DNA of 64,000 nt from Symbiodinium natans (lineage: Eukaryota > Sar > Dinophyceae > Suessiales > Symbiodiniaceae): positions 41,001 through 105,000 of the forward strand of contig CAJNDS010000335.1 in assembly GCA_905221605.1 (NCBI GenBank), given 5' to 3'. A program made the translations under genes and the position numbers. Below, in pieces: positions 34,258 through 44,561 of the stretch. Every line of letters starts with the position of its first letter. The stretch's first letter is position 1. The notes beneath the pieces are model-generated. The model searched no databases, was not told the origin of the DNA, and saw only the letters and a list, made by a program, of their open reading frames with translations.

Positions 34258-34646
34258 AAACTCATTCGCTTCCTCGTGTTGAACCTCCGTGTTCTTCGTC
34301 AGCTCGTTGGCCCAGTCCAAGCAGTGCATGCCACTCTGCACAAGCTTCTCCAAGATCTTGCTCTTGCCACTCACGTCTGCTGCCTTGTAGTCGCTGAGGA
34401 TCTTCGCTGCTGCTGCTCTGTGCTCGGGGGTGGCTTTCTTGGCCTTGCACTGGTAGGACAGCGAGGTCAGCAGTCCCGACAGCTGGCCTCTCTCCATGCC
34501 GATCTTGCCCACTGCTTCTGTTGGCTCGGTCTTCACTGCTTGCGACTTGGGTGTGGCCGTCCCCTTGGCAGCGGCCTTGGGCTCCTTCTTCGCTGCTGTT
34601 GCAGCAAACTTGCCCTTGGAGGTCGCAGGCTTAGCCGTCTTAGCCA
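34258..34646 (-). CDS. Penultimate exon, Lys/Ala-rich helical protein
   Basis: Acceptor GCTTGCTTGCAG at the 5' side; donor GAGTTT|GTGAAA at the 3' side. The first third is Lys/Ala/Thr-rich and basic (SKGKFAATAAKKEPKAAAKG), followed by a compact helical part (MERGQLSGLLTSLSYQ, EHRAAAAKILSDYKAADVSG, KSKILEKLVQSGMHCLDWAN). The basic disordered lead may be nuclear or nucleic-acid binding, which is only inference. Further exons upstream are probably those near 37.4-38.0 kb, across an insert of telomere-like repeats. Confidence 0.5.
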
Positions 34647-34799
34647 CTGCAAGCAAGCGAGTTCTTCTAAAGTGGAGCACGAGGGAACCGGTACCTTTGA
34701 GCACTCTGGGCACTGATGGGCATTGTCGGCCAGAGTATGTCTGGGCTTTCAAGGAGTGGCCTCCTTGTGTCGCAGGAGGCCACTCCTACACCCCCATAC

Positions 34800-34897
34800 T
34801 GAGGAAAAAAAGAAAGAAAGAGAAAGAGCACCAGACACAGAGAGAGAAAGTTTGTATACATGTTTCCACGTATATATCTATACAGTTGTACACGTAC

Positions 34898-34928
<31 letters not shown>

Positions 34929-35154
34929 CAGATATACAGATATGTATGCATACACATGTATATTTCTGTGTATGTCTATTTTGGGTTATTTATCGATTTA
35001 TATTTACATATATGCTATCTGCAAATATATAGATATGTATATATATATATACATCAATATATATACACATATATATATGTATTTATGTATACACATATGA
35101 TATATGATATATATATATATATATATATATGCATACATAAACACACCGGGGGGG
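34800..35154. repeat. Purine/AT microsatellite block
   Basis: AAAGAAAGAGAAAG-type sequence, then long (TA)n, ATAC and TATG runs to 35130. Translations (poly Tyr/Ile) are repeat shadows. Confidence 0.95.
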
Positions 35155-35970
35155 GGGTGTAGGGTGTCGGGTTTAGGGTCCTAGGGTCCTGAACCTTAAA
35201 CCCCAGACCCTAAACCTTAAACCTTAAAGCTTAAACACCAGACCCCTAAACCTTAAACCTTAAACCCTAAACCCTAAACCCTAAATCTTAAACCCCTAAC
35301 CCTAAACCCTAAACCTTAAACCTTAAACCTTAAACCCGACACCCTAAACTCCAAACCCTGAACCCTAAATCCTAAGCCCTAAACTCTGAACCCTAAACCC
35401 TGACCCTAAACCCGAAACCCTAGACCCTAAGCACTAACCCCTAAACCCGAAACCCTGAGCCCAAACCCTTCAACCCAAACCCTGAACCTTAAACCCCAGA
35501 CCCTAAACCTTAAACCTTAAAGCTTAAACACCAGACCCCTAAATCTTAAACCCCTAACCCTAAACCCTAAACCTTAAACCTTAAACCCGACACCCTAAAC
35601 TCCAAACCCTGAACCCTAAATCCTAAGCCCTAAACTCTGAACCCTAAACCCTGACCCTAAACCCGAATCTAGACCCTAAGCACTATTCCTAAACCCGAAA
35701 CCCTGAGCCCAAACCCTTCAACCCAAACCCTGGACCCTAAAGCCTAAGCATAAAACCCCAAACCCTGAAGTCTAAACCCTAAGGCCTAAACCCTTAACCC
35801 CGAACCCTAAACCGTCAACCCTAACCCCTAAGGCCTAAACCCGGCAACAGGAACCCGAGACCCCAAACCCTGAGGCCTCAAGCCTTAACCCTAAACCCTA
35901 AACCCTAGACCCTAGGGTCTACCCTAAAGACTAAACCCTAAACCATAAGGCCCATACCCGAAAGCCTGAA
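35155..35970. repeat. Degenerate CCCTAAA tract with an internal duplication
   Basis: Telomere-like sequence with many CCTTAAA, CCCGAAA and CCCCAGA variants. 35191-35483 is largely repeated at 35484-35731 in the same order of variants, so the tract grew by segmental duplication. It is nested in the 5.3-kb element. Confidence 0.85.
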
Positions 35971-36144
35971 GAGTGCCACTGTCGACGAAACCCGTTCAAA
36001 AAACGTTAAAATTTTTAACTTTTTTTAACATAATTTTTAACAACCTTTTCCTTTAGTTTCCCTTCTAAATCAATGTTAAAAATTGTTAAAAAAACGTTAA
36101 AAATTTTAACGTTTTTTGAACGGGTTCCCTCGGCAGTGGCACTC
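35971..36144. mobile_element. 174-bp MITE, GAGTGCCACTG ends, GAA duplication
   Basis: Long terminal inverted repeats of about 48 bp: GAGTGCCACTGTCGACGAAA...GTTCAAAAAACGTTAAAATTTT mirrored by ...AACGGGTTCCCTCGGCAGTGGCACTC. GAA on both flanks, i.e. a 3-bp duplication. The interior is AT-rich and non-coding. Confidence 0.8.
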
Positions 36145-36386
36145 GAACGAAATCCAGACACACTATTCTTTTTGCGCGCTCCACCTCGGTGCATGCTGCC
36201 TGATCGATCAGCTCCGGAAGATGCTGCTAAGCCTGGATCACACGTGAAATGTCACGAACTGACACAAGCTGCAGAAGTCTTGACACAATCTTTGTACTTG
36301 CTTGGCTTGCATGACAAGCAGCTCTCAACTGGTGCACCGACGAGGCTCAATCTGTCTTCTGCTTCCTCCAAAAACAAGACACGGAC

Positions 36387-36536
36387 AAACCCTAAACCCT
36401 AAACCCTAAACCCTAAACCCTAACCCCTAAACCCTCAACCCTCAACCCTCAACCCTAAACCCTAAACCCCAAACCCTAAACCCTAAACCCTAAACCCTGA
36501 ACCCCAAACCCTAAACCCTAAACCCTAAACCCTAAG
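36387..36536. repeat. CCCTAAA array
   Basis: About 20 units with few variants, following ~240 bp of unique DNA after the 174-bp MITE, still inside the 5.3-kb element. Confidence 0.95.
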
Positions 36537-37389
36537 TTTATGCAATGCACTGCAGAGCATGGCTTCCACTGTAGTCCTGGGATCATGGGCCTCGGCTTGG
36601 TCACCATGGCCTGCCAAAACAAACAAAAAAGGAGTGCTCCTCCTCAATAGGAGAAGCCCTCCTGCAACTGAATTCAAAAGCATAAGTAGTGCAGCTGGGC
36701 CTGCTGCCTCCTCGGGAGCTGGTGGACCACTGGCCTGACCGAGAGGCTGCATGGATAACAAACCCGAAACAAAATCATCCCCTTCACAAAAACAAATTGC
36801 CTCGGGACCCTCATCATCCACGGCAACCGGCTGGCTGTCCCCAAGCCCTGCCGGGGAGTGGCTTGCTTGTTTGGCAGCGCACAAGCAACAGGACCTCAAC
36901 TATTGCTGCCCAAGGAGCATTCCGAGGCTGGCTTCGTCTTGGCAATCTTACTGGGGGGACCGGTCTCCTCATGAGCAGACAAGGGCCAAGGGCAAAAGCT
37001 TCGAACGAACTAAGAAGGAGGCCCTCCTCGACAGGAGAGCCTCCTGTGCGAACAATTCTGCATGTATCCTCGTCCGGCTCGCCATCCACTTTGGTCCAGC
37101 TCTGATAGCTCCGCATGGAGGCTGGCGACCCGTCCCTCCTCTTCTCTGCTGCTTCGCAGCTCCTGCCCCTCTTCTCTGGAGGTGCCTCGTGTGAGAGAGA
37201 GCACACAAAGCACATGCATGTTGCAGACACAAGAACAGTGTAGCCACACAGTGCAGCCCAGTAGCCGGTGGAGGGTTCTTCGGGATAACCAGGGGCCTGG
37301 CCTTTGGCTTCGGGTGCTGCTGGGCCTTGGCTTCGCGGGAACAAAGAAAACACAAGCAACACAGGAAACTCTGAAAGTCTTTCTGCCGG

Positions 37390-37655
37390 AAAGGCACCGC
37401 TTCGGCTTGCTCTTGGCCCTCTTGGCCTGGATCTTCTTCCTCTTCATCACTCGGTGGCTGAAACTCCGGCTCGCCGGCATCCTTCCACCCCTTGACCTTG
37501 GCCCACCACACCTTTCGCTGCTTGCCCCTGTTCTTCTTCTTCTTCTTCGCCAAGGTGGGCTCAATGTAGTTGGCAAAGTCCTTCAGGTCCCACCGGCCTC
37601 CACTGCCCTTGCTGTAGGGATCCCAGAGGTTCTCTCGGTTGGCCGAGTAGATGTA
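37390..37655 (-). CDS. Exon with a Lys-rich and an acidic segment, unrecognised gene
   Basis: The frame starts near ELYIYSANRENLWDPYSKG, then GGRWDLKDFANYIEPTLA, a run KKKKKNRGKQRK (nuclear-localisation-like), VWWAKVKGWKDAGEPEFQP and an acidic stretch (SDEEEEDPGQEGQEQ). Boundaries are uncertain: the 5' side follows a palindromic GGAGG hairpin repeat and the 3' side is probably just after FRQK. Likely part of the same gene as the exons at 33.6-34.6 and 37.8-38.0 kb. Confidence 0.45.
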
Positions 37656-37754
37656 GAGCTCACCTTAGCGAGGAGACCCTCCTATACAGGAGAACCTCCC
37701 AAAAACTGCAAGGCTCAACTTGAAGGAGACCCTCCTAGAGTGAAGGAGAGCCTC

Positions 37755-37980
37755 CTGAAATCTGGATGCTGACATGTTGCACTTTGTGTTTAGGCAGCCA
37801 CCCTCCCGCACATAGGACCAGTTGTGCTTGCATTTCTTGCACTTTCTCACATCGATGCCGGACATGTCATTGGGGTCCTCGTCCCACGGGTCGTCGTCCT
37901 TCTTCCACCACTGGGAGCCTTCACCCTTCTTGTCGCGGCCACCATCCTTCCAGCTGGAGCCCCACCCCTCAGCGACAGGA
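37755..37980 (-). CDS. Exon with a C4 zinc-ribbon-like motif, unrecognised gene
   Basis: Acceptor CTCTGCAG, then EGWGSSWKDGGRDKKGEGSQ, WWKKDDDPWDEDPNDMSGID and a four-cysteine motif CKKCKHNW...CLNTKC (C-x2-C-x11-C-x4-C), typical of small zinc ribbons. It ends near MSASRFQ at a GGAGG hairpin repeat. Trp- and Lys/Asp-rich. Upstream at 37985-38240 the minus strand has a possible membrane segment (IISQVLVLVSLGCSIFGCI) of unclear status. Confidence 0.45.
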
Positions 37981-38661
37981 CTGCAGAGAACCCTGGGCAA
38001 CAATCTGAGCACACAAAATGCAGCCAAAAATACTGCAGCCAAGCGACACCAGAACCAGAACCTGACTGATGATGCCAAGACATCCCTGCTTGTGGCAGAC
38101 AGGGGTCTGGAGCTGCACTGAAGGCTTTAGCTTGGGCCGAGAAGCTGGCTGGCAGGCAAAGAAGCTCAAACAACAAGTCTCACATGCACTGCACCTCACA
38201 GCATCTCCTCCTACTCTGCATGCACTGCACACTCTCATGAGTCACTCCAGCAAGCAGATCTGCCACAGAACCTCTTAAATGAAAACATGTTAAGCAAACG
38301 GAAAACAAATCTGAAATTTCGTATCTACCTAAAAGTATTTGCCAATGCTCCACACAAATCAATCTGCCAAGATGCAGCTGAGCTCGAGCCTTTAAAATTG
38401 TGCAGGCAGAACAGGACGGCATGTAGACCTATTGTTCTTTTCTACAGATATGTACACACACATCTCCTTGGATCTGCTCCATGCATCGATCTGGATCGAT
38501 CATTCACTTGCATGCCAGACGGTGTCTTTATGAAACATATTGGGAAAGAAAAGCCCTTATTTAACACGTGTGAGAAAACCCTTTAATTAAGCAAATAGCC
38601 CTTAAATTAGATTTACGCATAATCCCTTAACCATGATTTAAAGACTTTTGGAGTCTCTGGG

Positions 38662-38830
38662 CAGGACGTGGCATTCCGTAGCGTTCCGTAGCGTTCCGAA
38701 TCCGTCAAGCTAAGGGGGAACTCCACAGGGCGCGCTTCCACGTGGCGTTCCGCGGCGTTCCGAATGCATCAAGCTAAGGGGAACTCCACAGGACTCGCCC
38801 GTGGCGTTCCACGTGGCGTTCCGCGGGGTT
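38662..38830. repeat. GCGTTCCG satellite, continuation
   Basis: Same unit as 33000-33355 (GCGTTCCG, AAGCTAAGGGG, AACTCCACAGG), interrupted by the 5.3-kb element. Confidence 0.9.
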
Positions 38831-39362
38831 CGGGGCGTTCCACGTGGCGGTGGTCCCGTGTTGGTGGTCCCGTGGTGGTGGTGGTGGTGCCGTGGTGGTG
38901 GTCCCGTGGTGGTGGTGGTCCCGTGGTGGTGTGGTCTCGTGGTGGTGGTCCCGTGGTGGTGGTCCCATGGTCGTGGTCCCCGTGGTGGTGCTTTGGTGTG
39001 GTCCCGTGGTGGTGGTCCCATGGTGGTGGTCCCGTGGTGGTGGTCCCGTGGGTGGTGGTCCCGTCGTGGTCCGTGGTGGTGGTTCCAGGCGGTGGTCCGT
39101 GGTGGTGGTTCCGTGGTGTGGTCTCGTGGTGGTGGTCCCGTGGTGGTGGTCTCATGGTGGTGGTCCTGTGGTTGTGGTCCCGTGGTGGTGGTCGTGGTGG
39201 TGGTCCCAGGTCGTGGTCCGTGGTGGTGGTCCCGTGGTGGTGGTTCCGTGGTGTGGTCCCGTGGTGGTGGTCCCGTGGTGGTCGTCCGTGGTGGTGGTCC
39301 CGTGAAGGTGGTCCCGTGAAGGTGGTCCGTGGTGGTGGTCCGTGGTGGTGGTCCGTGGTGCT
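38831..39362. repeat. GGTGGTCCCGT minisatellite
   Basis: Over 500 bp of GTGGTGGTCCC units in irregular 9-18-bp periods, strongly strand-asymmetric (G/T on plus). The long V/W/G-rich translations in all frames are repeat shadows. Confidence 0.95.
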
Positions 39363-40703
39363 AGTCCGTCCGCCCGCCGCCGACGTTTCGTTTATATTGC
39401 GTTATATTTACGTTATAGGCGACTGCTTTCTGCATTCGGGTTCGTGGATCCTATCAGGTTTTACACAACGTTTTTGCTGTACTTTAATGTCGTTGAACCA
39501 CCCTCAAACCCTAGATACAACCCCAAGTTAAACAATGTCCAGACCTCAGTACCTGCAGACTAGACTTTATGTTAGGGTATTCTACGAACAACTTAACTCA
39601 AGGCAATTCTTCCCTAACCCGAAGACCGAAGAAAAAAAGACAGCAACAAGACGCAAAAGGTTAAGATAAGCTCCTGCGATGTGGGCTGTACGATAATCAG
39701 GGACCTCTACTATAGACCCCCCCCCCTCCCCAAATAGTAGGATCCCCTTATATTAAAAAGAACCCCAACAAGGTATCCCGAAGACCGTAAACCCCTGTAT
39801 GCCTGAACTGGGGGCGGCATGAAACGAAGTAGGAGACCAACCCAGACAAGAACAGAGATACGAAGCAACCTCCCCGAAGAAGCAGGAGAGCATGTGGGAT
39901 GTCCCCCCCCCCTAACATAATCGCTATTGAGGGCTGTGAGTGCAAGGGAAGGGGGACCATCCCAAGAGATCATATTGAGAAGACAGAACCCGGAGAGGAA
40001 AAAATGAACACGAGAAAGGAAGGAAGGAAAACAAAGATGGGAGGTAGTGATGGAAAGAAAAACCTGAAGCAGACACTGCAACACCCAATTTCCTTGACCC
40101 GAGAATCCTCCCAATTACAATATCCCCCCTTCCCCGCATCAAAAAGAAAAGTATCCCTACCATCGACACCCCCCCCCCCCCCAATGAAATGATTTATGAA
40201 CAGATCCCTATAAGCCGAGACGCCAGGGTAGCCAACTTGCACAGTGGTCGCCTCATCTGACTGTTAAGTCGTTTCTCTACAACAAGGAAAGAGCGCCGGC
40301 CAAACTCTATGCTAGGTTCCCTTACGTTTACGTACCTATCACAATAGGCCCCGGATGGAAGTCAGCTTTAGTTCCAGCCCTAGAACAGGGTTGGGGTTAG
40401 GGTTTCAGATATAGGCTTTAGGGTTTAGGGGGGGTATTTTGGGGTCGTATTTGGGGGTAGGGAGCGAGGTTAGGGGAAGTATGGGATGTCACCATACAAG
40501 CCCCTTCCGTGACTGAAGCTTGCGAGGTTGTCTCCAGGCCTGGGCCCAAAGCCCTAAACCGAAAAAAAGATAGGGTTTAGGGTTTAGGGTTTAGGGTTTA
40601 GGGTTTAGGGTTTAGGGTTTGGGGTTTGGGGTTTGGGGTTTGGGGTGTAGAGTGTAGGGTGGAGGGTGCTCAACTCCTCAACTCAAGCCCTTCTGAGGCC
40701 CTT

Positions 40704-40736
<33 letters not shown>

Positions 40737-42352
40737 GGCTAAAGCCCTAAAGTGTATGTTTCCTGAGGACTTCTCAAGTTAGGGGGGTTTAGGGGTCAAT
40801 ACTTAGGGTTTCGGGTTTAGGTTCCTAAGCCTTCTGCATGACCTCGGGCACGACCAGTTTTCTAAGGACAAGTAAGGGTTAAGGCTTTAAGGCTTTAAGG
40901 CTTTAAGGGTTTAAGGGTTTAAGGGTTTAAGGGTTTAAGGGTTTAAGGGTTTAAGGGTTTCGGGTTTTAGGGTTCCCGGGTGAAAGGTTTGGGGCGTAAG
41001 ATGAAGTACCAAGCAACTATTATTGGGTGCTTTTCAAGAACCCTCAATGAGGGATCCGCTTTCCAGATCCTCCCCCGCGTGTCTGCAGCCCTGTCCCTGA
41101 ACGCCTGCGGGCCAAATTGACCGACAAAAAGAAGTGCACCTCCGAGCAAGAGCTAGACACCCACCCCCCCCCCCCCCCCCCCCCCCCTATACCCTAACTC
41201 CTAAGCCCTAACCCAAAAAAGCCGAGCCGAATTCCTCATGACAAGGAATCCCCCAAAGGGTTTGGCGGCTTAGAGGGTGGCCTTTATGAAAAATGTGGGT
41301 GAGGTTGATTCCTAGGTTCCTGGAGAGAGCCTAAGAGCCCCTACACCAAAAACACACACACACACAGAGACACAAAAGGGTGTCACTGGGGTTCCACCCT
41401 TCAAGAGCTAGGAGTTCTGCAGACCAGCCACGCACGGGTCCACCAAGGCATCGTCGATTTGGCTCACTGTCTTGACGTAGGCAGCAGGGTTGAAAAACCT
41501 GGCGGAACTCAGGGACAGTGGGGTTTTCGGTTGTTTTGGGGGTCTGAGGGTTTAGTTTTGCTTTGGTTTAGGGTCGCTTTTGGGTTTGGGCTTTGGGGTT
41601 TAGGTTTTGATACACTTAGGCGTCAGCCGGCCCTGTTGCCGATAGCGCTGGCTGAGGCAGAGCAGCTCAGTGAATGTTACTATCGCAGTGAGATCACCAC
41701 CATTACCCCCCCTCCCCTCCCCACCCCCCCCCCCTCCCCCCCTCCCCGTAAAAAGTGTCTTTGAAATTCGGGATCTGCTTTCTGGACCTTCCAGGGTTTG
41801 GGGTTTGTAAACGTTCTGGGAGGAGGGGCCTTCTCTGGGCTTCCCCAAAAATCTTCTCCCCCACTGCAAGTCCTAGCCGAGACCCTAAACCCTAAACCCT
41901 AAACCCTAAACCCTAAACCCTAAACCCTAAACCCTAAACCCGAAGTTCATGGGGGGTGTTGCGAGGCACCCTAGAGCTGCGAAGGTGCCTATGACAGCGA
42001 AGGGATGTCTCTGCGAAGATTTTGGTCTGGGTTGGGGCCGGGTGTTTTTTCATGTAGGGTTTAGGATGTAGGGTTTAAGGTTTAGGGTTTAGGGTTTAGG
42101 GTAACTAGGTTGCTTTTTAGGATACTGTATGTTCTCCTCATTTGGGCTTAGAAGGGGCCCTAAAGATCTGAAAGGATGTCAATCCTAAAACCTTTGACAC
42201 GATGTTGCCCTAAGCCGCTCATAAGTACCTGAATTGGTGGTTGCAAGTACTTCGAAGTATTGCTTTTAACCTCCACTTAACTACCAAGTTATCCTACACC
42301 CTAAACCCTGAACCCCAAACCCTAAACCCTAAACCCCCTCGTGGTACGGGAC
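39363..42352. repeat. Unique DNA grading into telomere-like mosaic
   Basis: 39363-40560: no telomere-like arrays, several poly-C runs and no convincing gene; the minus ORFs at 39710-40242 are Ser/Phe/Leu-rich without a domain. 40573-40650: TTTAGGG and TTTGGGG; 40875-40965: TTTAAGGG variant array; 40707-40733 and 41163-41187: poly-C; 41881-41942: CCCTAAA about 9 units. Confidence 0.75.
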
Positions 42353-42420
42353 CGAGGTGCGCCGCATTCCAGTTCCGATAGTAGTCCAGGCCGATGCCGG
42401 TGGCAGTCAGGGAGGCCTGT
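42353..42420 (-). CDS. Exon-like island, minus strand
   Basis: Acceptor CCCTAAACCCAAG, a frame with RQASLTATGIGLDYYRNWN then AAHL, ending CTCG|GTCCCG. Coding character is good (aromatic-rich YYRNW). It is followed on the plus strand by a 16-unit TTTAGGG array (42425-42555). LTATG is shared with the island at 32263-32341. Confidence 0.35.
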
Positions 42421-42424
42421 CTTG

Positions 42425-42555
42425 GGTTTAGGGTTTAGGGTTTAGGGTTTAGGGTTTAGGGTTTAGGGTTTAGGGTTTAGGGTTTAGGGTTTAGGGTTTA
42501 GGGTTTAGGGTTTAGGGTTTAGGGTTTAGGGGTTTGGTTTAGGGTTTAGGGTCGT
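42425..42555. repeat. TTTAGGG array, about 16 near-perfect units
   Basis: One of the longest clean arrays of the window. Confidence 0.98.
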
Positions 42556-43348
42556 TTAGTGAATGACAGTACGCGCGTGTAAAGATTATTGATGCGCGTA
42601 TATGCACTAAATGAATGGGCTTATTTTGTGGGGTTCTTATTCGTGCGGCGTTACGTTCATTTTATTCATTGCAAAGCCGCATGAAAAGATCTCCCAAAAA
42701 TAGTACTTTAAAGGGGCCTTTTAATGCGCACGGAAAGAACGTTCGAAATAAGGGGACCTTTAATAATATAATCCTTTCTCTCGTTCGGCGGTTGGTTTCG
42801 TTCTTACTTCGTTCAATGGATCACTCACTCCCTTCACTCCTTCGTTAATTTGCATTTCAAGTGAACGAAGTGAACGCCCCACAACAACCGTATCATCCTG
42901 GAACTTGGAGCCCTTAATCATATTGTTGTTACTGTACTTCGTTCATGCGTTCATTACGTTCACATCACTCACTCCGTTCTTTCGTTCTCTAATTCACTTA
43001 TTCTCTTCGTATTAATTTCATGCGTGCGGCAATAAGAAAAGAAAAGAAAACGCCGCACAAACGAACGCACACTATTAATATTCTCACGCCCATATAATTC
43101 TTTTGTTTCAGGCGTGCAATTTGTGCGTTCATGACTTCGTTCATATGTTCACACACGGGCTTATAATAATACTATTCATGCGCCCGTGTATTCACATTAT
43201 TCTCTTCGTGCTTCGTTCGTACACGATTAATATTATTACAGGCGCGAGCTTCCCATAATATTAATACTGTTCTCTCTTCACGGAATAATAAGGGAGTGAA
43301 GGAAGAACGAACACGCGCTCGTAAACTCACTTGTTTCGTACTTCTTTT
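42556..43348. other. TTCGTTC-rich AT block of unknown nature
   Basis: An 0.8-kb block sharply bounded by TTTAGGG arrays on both sides. Rich in TTCGTTC, GCGTTCA, CACTCACTC and AATATTAAT. No ORF over 80 codons with sense and no perfect terminal repeats; the two ends share only weak inverted similarity (CGTTTAGTGAATGAC vs CGAAACAAGTGAGTT). Could be a mobile element body or a fragment of foreign DNA. Style resembles 29470-30240. Confidence 0.4.
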
Positions 43349-43577
43349 AGGGTTTAGGGTTTAGGGTTTGGGGTTTGGGGTTTATGGTTTAGGGTCTTAG
43401 GGCTGTAGCGTTGCGCCCTAAACAACCTGGAGCCGGGTTCATGTTTTCTTTGGGGTTTGGGGGTTTTCAGGCTTCTTGGGGATGTACCGGCATGTAGGGT
43501 AAGGCCTAGGGCCTTGGGTATATGGCATAACGTCTAGACTTCTCAGGCAGGCTGTTTTGAAACTCAGGGGCTTGTTA

Positions 43578-43721
43578 CTTGAAGCGTCGGGGTACTTAAT
43601 TACCAACTCTAACTGTACTTATAATCCACTTCTCAGTCCCTTAATTATCCTAATATGGTTATAATTGGGTTGTAAGTGCAATTACTACTTGGCTAGTAAT
43701 TAAGTACCGTGAACCTCCAAG
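43578..43721. mobile_element. CTTGGAGG-family MITE, TA duplication
   Basis: Ends CTTGAAGCGTCGGGGTACTTA and TTAAGTACCGTGAACCTCCAAG, TA on both flanks, with the family core (actgtacttataa, ggttataattgggtt). Confidence 0.7.
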
Positions 43722-44494
43722 TAGGCCTTGGACTAGCCTGTCAGTTTGGGCATCTTCTTTCGTGTTTCGAGTTCAAGGGACTCTCGCGGTGTAGCATGTA
43801 CTTAGCTTTTTCAGTGACCCAGGAGGAAAATCGGCTACATACCTAATGTGGAGAACCCAGAACCCCACAAAGCTAAAGCATATTACTGCTGAAAAGCCTA
43901 GTTTAGGATTCGTCTTTTGTTCAAAAAAACAGGAGGCTTGTTGCAACACAGGGGGATTTCGGGTAGGCTCTTTTTCGACGTCTCTGCAAAGGGTCGCTTT
44001 AAACAAGAGCTTCGTAGCATTGAGGGGTGTGAGCTTCTACGGTTTCCCCCTTCAGATCCCTGACCATCCCTCTAACTCAGAACCCCCCCCTGCGCTGAAA
44101 CCCCAAAAGTTAGTTCAGCTATTGTCAAACCCTCCCTAAACCCAAAGCCCTTAACCGTAAACTAAGACATCATGGAAGCTAAGAAAGCAAAACCCACATA
44201 CCCTAACACAACCCTACGACTCTAAACCCTAGCAACCCTAAGCCCGCTTACAGACCAAAGCCTGCACACGAGAGCCTCCAGGAAGAGCCGTAGGTACCCT
44301 GGTACTTCTTTTTGAAAAGTCTAAGGGGGCACTTCTTAAATCCTCCAAAGCACTAAACGTAAACCTCAACCCCCTACGCCCCGACCTAAACCCTAAACCC
44401 TAAACCCTAAACCCTAAGCCCTAAACCCTAAACCCTAAACCCTACACCCTAAACCCTAAACCCTAAACCCAGCATGCTGAAACCTTAGGTGGAC

Positions 44495-44561
44495 CTCCAA
44501 GGATCCACCCATGATGAACATTCCATCGTAACCGGAGTAGCCTTGGCGTCGCTGGGAGCTG
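44495..44561 (-). CDS. Exon-like island, minus strand
   Basis: After CCCGAAAG the frame contains RRQGYSGYDGMFIMGGSLE and ends TTGGAG|GTCCACC. Flanked by CCCTAAA (left) and TTTAGGG (right). The GYxGYDGMF...GG style resembles GYNATLYVGDGG of the island at 58945-59003. No family recognised. Confidence 0.35.

Larger units (their letters stand above)
33356..38661. mobile_element. 5.3-kb element with perfect 26-bp terminal inverted repeats, CA duplication
   Basis: Both ends are the 26 bases starting CCCAGAGACTCCAAAAGTC (33356-33381 and inverted 38636-38661). CA lies on both flanks. Removing the element and one CA restores the satellite text CTCCACAGGACGTGGC, which exists intact nearby, so this is an insertion with a 2-bp duplication. 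TTAATTAA-type motifs are repeated near the left end (33395-33570). Inside are an unrecognised minus-strand split gene, microsatellites, telomere-like repeats and a nested 174-bp MITE. I recognise no transposase, so it may be a non-autonomous carrier of captured gene parts. Confidence 0.8.

Noticed and set aside
34496-35162. Plus-strand frames over 34.5-35.1 kb (178, 125 and 100 codons)
   Set aside because: The first part is antisense to the minus-strand exon at 34258-34646 and the rest is an AT microsatellite.
33000-39362. CRISPR-like array from the GCGTTCCG repeats
   Set aside because: Units are contiguous and degenerate with no unique spacers of even length; it is a satellite in a eukaryotic genome.
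38764-39531. Long open frames on both strands at the GGTGGTCCCGT repeat
   Set aside because: They are translations of a minisatellite (poly V/W/G or poly H/T/P); no start context or domain.
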